From Adineta steineri (lineage: Eukaryota > Rotifera > Eurotatoria > Adinetida > Adinetidae), in NCBI GenBank assembly GCA_905250115.1, contig CAJNOI010000027.1, forward strand, positions 401,427-465,426: DNA of 64,000 nucleotides, read 5' to 3'. Position numbers and translations under genes: made by a program. The notes under the pieces were generated by a model. The model was not told where the DNA came from and did no database searches. It worked only from the letters and a program-made list of their open reading frames with translations. This document shows positions 60,009 to 64,000 of the stretch, piece by piece. The stretch's first letter is position 1; each line of letters opens with the position of its first letter.

Positions 60009-63000
60009 TTTAAACAATAACAAGTAAAAAGGAGAATAACAATTGTAATATGTGTTCCGAAAAGGATTAGGGGACGAAAATTAAATATTTAAAAAAAAGC
60101 TAATTTCGTTTTTTTTTTGGTTTCTTTTAATTATTTTTCAACATTTTTTATTTTCAATATAATAAAATCGTAAGACACAAATTGTAGCGAAAATGTTCGT
60201 GGTTTCGTTTTTTTTTATTATCTATAAATTGAAAAACAAAATAATGTTGAAGACAAGAAATAACAATATGTGGCCATTTCTAACGGTATCAATACTCTTT
60301 TTTGAAGATATATAAAAACATATAGACTGTCTCTGTCTATTTCGAATTGACTAATGAAAATTATATTTTAGTAGAAAAAATTTTTCAAAAAAAAATATTT
60401 AGATAAAAGTTGAAAAGATTTCTTTTGTTATTTATTTCTTTCTTTCGTTGATGATGTTTTTATTTAAGTTAATTATGCAGTTTAAATCATAATCATTGTA
60501 AAGAATTCAATCAAGATTTTGATTGGTTGGAATATAGCCAATAGTGGACTAAATGTTTTCTATTGTCATCTGCTTATTTTAATATTTATTTATGGATTTT
60601 TTATGTTTTTCTCGAGGCAAAAGTTTTGTTTAAATAAAAAACACGTGTAGCTCGAGATTTTTTTTCTCTCTGGCGAATATATGAATTTTTTGTTTTTTAT
60701 TCGTAGCGAAAAAATGATTAAGATGAAATGAATCTTTTTTTTTACAAAAAAGGCTAATCTATTAATAAAAAAGTTTCCAAAAGTTTAAATTTGATTTGAA
60801 TTATTCGATGCAAGATGTCCCTCTATTGCTTTCGCATGAATAATTAGAAATGATTTATTTTTATACGACAGCTGTTGACTGTTAGATTAGAATCTTATGA
60901 TTACTATTCACCTTTTTGAAATGAAGATCTAGTTGATAATATTTCTTCGGTCTTTTAAGAAAGAATATTGTTGTATATATTCACACAGAATCTAAATTAA
61001 CGATATACAAAATCAATTTTATTTATTTTTAGTCTCGATAGATAAGATTAATTTCCGGTGTTGGTATCAAGAGAACTTTCCTCAAACTTTCTTTATAATA
61101 AATCTAGAACAGTTATTAAATACTCATTTCTTTGATTGATTCAGTCGGCGAATGACATCTCTTTATGAATTTGCATTGATTTATGATATATTTTCGTCAG
61201 TAGGAACATTACAAATTTATTCATATTCTCAATTCAACTACTAGTTATTTCTCTCTCCTATAATCTTGATTCTGCTCATATCTAAATAATGTTTTATTGA
61301 TCTGTTAGTTTTTTTTAGATAAACAGCGAGTCCACAACGTGAATTTCAACTGTAGTTATTTAGCTAGTCATGCAGTTCATTTATCATTTTCTGTTCTGAA
61401 TATTTCTCAAAATAGAATTATGGTATGTAGCAATAATATTCTACAATTATTATCAGTGAATAATGATGGAATTTATGATTATATGCCAATAAATTTTATA
61501 ATTGATACAACTATTTCATTTGTATAATATTTAATATTACATAATAAATGATTACAATTACTTTTACTGCATCTGAATTAACACTTCCTATAGTTGATAA
61601 TCAACTACAATATTATTAAATTTATCTGTATTTCTCTTTATTTATTTTGTGCATGAAAATTCACAGTCATTCATAAACAAGAAATAGTTGGTATTTGCGT
61701 GAGTATGTTACTATAAAAGTATTTATGGTATTCAAAACAATGATATGATTCATCGAAATTGATAAGGAATAGGAAATAGATAATCTATATATTTTGTTAT
61801 TTAAGTTAGGTATAAATATTTGTATTTTATGCGAATAACACAAATGATATTCTATCGGAGACGGATAAGGTCAGCTTAACCGTAAAGGTGATAAAAACAA
61901 CACACTTGAAATCGATAAAGAGTATATGACATCAACATAGTGACCTATTTGAATATATCCAAAATGGAATGTTCAGTTTTTTTATGGACTATTTTTTATA
62001 ATCAATATGTGTAGTTACAATATTTACCATCTAATAAACGCGTTTTATTAAGTAGAATCCTCTTTTCCGGATATAAAACCGTCGCTTTATAATTAAAAAC
62101 TGGAAAAAATACGCCTCCTTCGTGTTGTTCATAAAATTATATACACAAATACTACAATTGCACTTCTTGTGCCACAGTGTATTCGACTGGAATAAATTTC
62201 TTTTCTGTCTTAAAGATCATTGTACTAACGAAATTTTATATACATAATAAAATTATCATCATTGAGACAGTTATACTTTCTGACATAGTATTGACACGAT
62301 CGTGTTAGTGTGAAAGAACACGTAATTTCAATCTTATAAAAATGTAATTCAAAACAGAAAACTTTAGATCATTAGGGAATTGCTCAAGAAATTTCTTTAA
62401 TCTACATGAAAGTTTTTATTCTAGAGTTGAAGAAAACTATTTTTTTTCATTAGTCTAATTATAACAATATAACTCAATTAATACTCGACATAATATGTTC
62501 TTCAAATTATAGAAATATTTTCCTTGTAAATTTAGTATCCTTGGAATCTATTCATCCATTATAAGATCTTTGTAATTAAATGATAATTCTATTAGATATT
62601 TTCTTAGTGTTTAATATTGAACTTACTTAATGAAATACGTATGAGAATATTCTTTTACTTATCGCTATTATCTTGATATGATAATTATGTGATTTATTAC
62701 GCATAGATAGATTTTATTCAAAAAATTTTCATTTGAATATATCCAGTTTATGCCATTTACAACATAGTCTTATGAAAAATGTATAATATAGAGTTTTGTC
62801 AGTTCCAGACAGTGAAGTTTACTTCTTTTTTTAATGGACAACTTAATATGATAAGTCAATTTATTTTAATTACTATATACTTGTATTTACATGGTACACA
62901 TACATATTTTTAACAAGATACTTCATCAAGTATGTCTATGACACCCAATGAAGACAAATTAAGTGAATAATGGCAAGGACATAATTATTACATGTACATG

Positions 63001-63519
63001 CTGTGGAACTGATTCAAAATGAATTATGTGCTTGGTTACGACAAAAAAATTAGTTTTTTTTTATATAAAAATAATTTCTTTACTTGAATGAAACTATTTC
63101 ATATAGTAAAACTTGTTGTGTCTTTGTTTTTTTTTCTTTTAGTTTTCCTAAGTATAGCTTTTCTAGAGACCTTAAATATGGAAATATGTGATAAAGATAG
63201 ATTTTTGATTTTTACTGTCTATCAAGGACGCAAAGTCCTTTTTGCTTAAATCTAAGACTAAAAAATACGTAAAAACCCTTGTTTTTGATTTTATTGACCA
63301 AAAAGAAAATTAAAATTTTCCAAGGCAGGGGGGCGTGACACCCCACGCGCCCCTCTGTCTATCTAGGATTTTTCTTATCAGCGGACATCCTTGACATTGA
63401 TATACTTAGTTTTATTTGAAGACATCAGGTGCCTGAAAAAAAACCAGAGAAAGAGAGAGACAGAGTGAAATAAAAGAATAAATCTTTTTGAGACGCAGTT
63501 ACATGTGAGTCAGATAAAT
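60009..63519. other. Intergenic, no supported gene
   Basis: 3.5 kb, very AT-rich. A 62-codon open frame at 61339-61527 begins without an ATG and shows no domain. The only distinct structure is the GC-rich patch at 63321-63358. Confidence 0.45.
63215..63400. repeat. GC-rich hairpin flanked by a short direct repeat
   Basis: An island of G and C (63321-63358) in AT-rich DNA can fold, with arms GGGGGGCGTG and CACGCGCCCC. It is bracketed by a near-direct repeat, CTGTCTATCAAGGA (from about 63215) and CTGTCTATCTAGGA (from about 63354). It may be a small mobile remnant, but the ends are not defined. Confidence 0.3.
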
Positions 63520-64000
63520 ATGAAGACGAGAGTTACAAACGTGAAAGAATCTAAAGTGCGTAAATTATTATTATTTTATTATTTATTAAAATTATTTAAA
63601 ATTTCTTTCAGATCTGGACTTTACCTCGAGCGAGTACTTCGCTACCCTCGATGTCTGTTATTGGGTCTGCTCACCCAGACGTCGTGAGAATAAAAGTATA
63701 TGTAAGAAAATATATTTTCTATTGTTATTATTTATTTATTTTTTAAATGATAAACTATCATAGAAACCGAACAGTAATACAAGTGATGAAGCACAGGAGG
63801 CAGGTTCATCAAAGAAATTTTGTATTGATCCACGTCTTACCACTTATCAAACATTACAATGTCTGATTGCACAAGCATTCGATATTAAAACAGATTTTAC
63901 TATAAGCGCACTTCAGAGATGTTTATCAACTGGACGCGAACAAATAACAGCTATTTGGTCTGACTGGGATCTTGATGCGTCAATACAAGCTGTTCAACCA
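63520..64000 (+). CDS. TBC1D25: TBC1D25-like Rab GTPase-activating protein, N-terminal part
   Basis: Three exons seen: 63520-63555, 63612-63701, and 63764 onward, still open at the window edge; 121 codons so far. Residues from DVVRIKVY and FCIDPRLTTYQTLQCLIAQAFD to the SDWDLDASIQAVQP end match the N-terminal ubiquitin/PB1-like region of TBC1D25 (human FAVDPQITSLDVLQ..IRAFDL..LLSDWDLSTAF). The Rab-GAP TBC domain itself must lie beyond 64000. TBC1D25 acts on RAB33B in autophagosome traffic. The ATG at 63520 is the first in frame; MSVIGS in exon 2 is another possible start. Confidence 0.75.

Noticed and set aside
61339-61527. 62-codon plus-strand ORF
   Set aside because: No ATG at its start and no recognisable domain.

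Overview
This is an AT-rich animal chromosome segment carrying about 17 protein-coding genes. Most introns are very short (about 50-60 bp, GT..AG, with one GC..AG), there are many microexons, and intergenic tracts run from 0.3 to 5.4 kb. Every gene I recognise is metazoan: perlecan, aralar, ferroportin, Speedy/RINGO, PP1, a PKA-like kinase, a TBC1D25-like protein and an amidated neuropeptide precursor. The tiny introns, the base composition and a methyl-end (omega-x type) fatty acid desaturase suggest a small spiralian such as a rotifer, perhaps bdelloid. That placement is inference. I saw no rRNA, tRNA, CRISPR array or retroelement. Position 30068-30167 is a 100-N assembly gap inside a poly-T run.

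Layout. 1-5.4 kb: no gene seen. 5.4-7.8 kb (-): seven-exon PKA-catalytic-like kinase. 8.6-9.1 kb (+): neuropeptide precursor with three Leu-amide peptides. 10.3-14.9 kb (-): tandem array of four small single-pass membrane proteins, three with CRE-like sites upstream. 15.8-29.2 kb (-): perlecan. A 43-exon form ends in a polybasic tail at 19279; a cryptic donor just before that tail would splice in frame to nine further exons of Ig repeats ending at 15765. 30.7-31.3 kb (-): basic, His-rich unknown protein with a 13-codon upstream ORF. 32.7-34.2 kb (-): GT61 glycosyltransferase. 35.2-35.8 kb: piggyBac-like small element. 37-42 kb (+): three genes of unknown role, the last resembling a cilia-type microtubule-associated protein, with a 594-bp inverted-repeat element between the first two. 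44.3-45.7 kb (+): exostosin/GT47-like type II membrane protein. 46.6-49.2 kb (-): aralar (SLC25A12/13). 49.7-51.3 kb (+): desaturase, divergent from aralar. 51.6-53.7 kb (+): ferroportin. 54.0-55.3 kb: a hAT-type MITE with perfect 8-bp target duplication, followed by an older inverted-repeat element. 55.7-57.2 kb (-): Speedy/RINGO with two possible last exons. 58.6-60.0 kb (-): PP1 catalytic subunit with a 12-bp exon. 63.5 kb to the end (+): 5' part of a TBC1D25-like gene.

For every multi-exon model I checked that the spliced exons keep one frame from the first codon used to the stop. Totals are: PKA-like 1188 nt, perlecan 6120 nt (short) or 8400 nt (long), aralar 2154, desaturase 1116, ferroportin 1596, Speedy 909, PP1 1017. 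The genes do not form one pathway. Shared themes are extracellular matrix and glycosylation (perlecan, GT61, GT47-like), signalling (PKA-like, PP1, Speedy, neuropeptide) and transport or lipid metabolism (aralar, ferroportin, desaturase).
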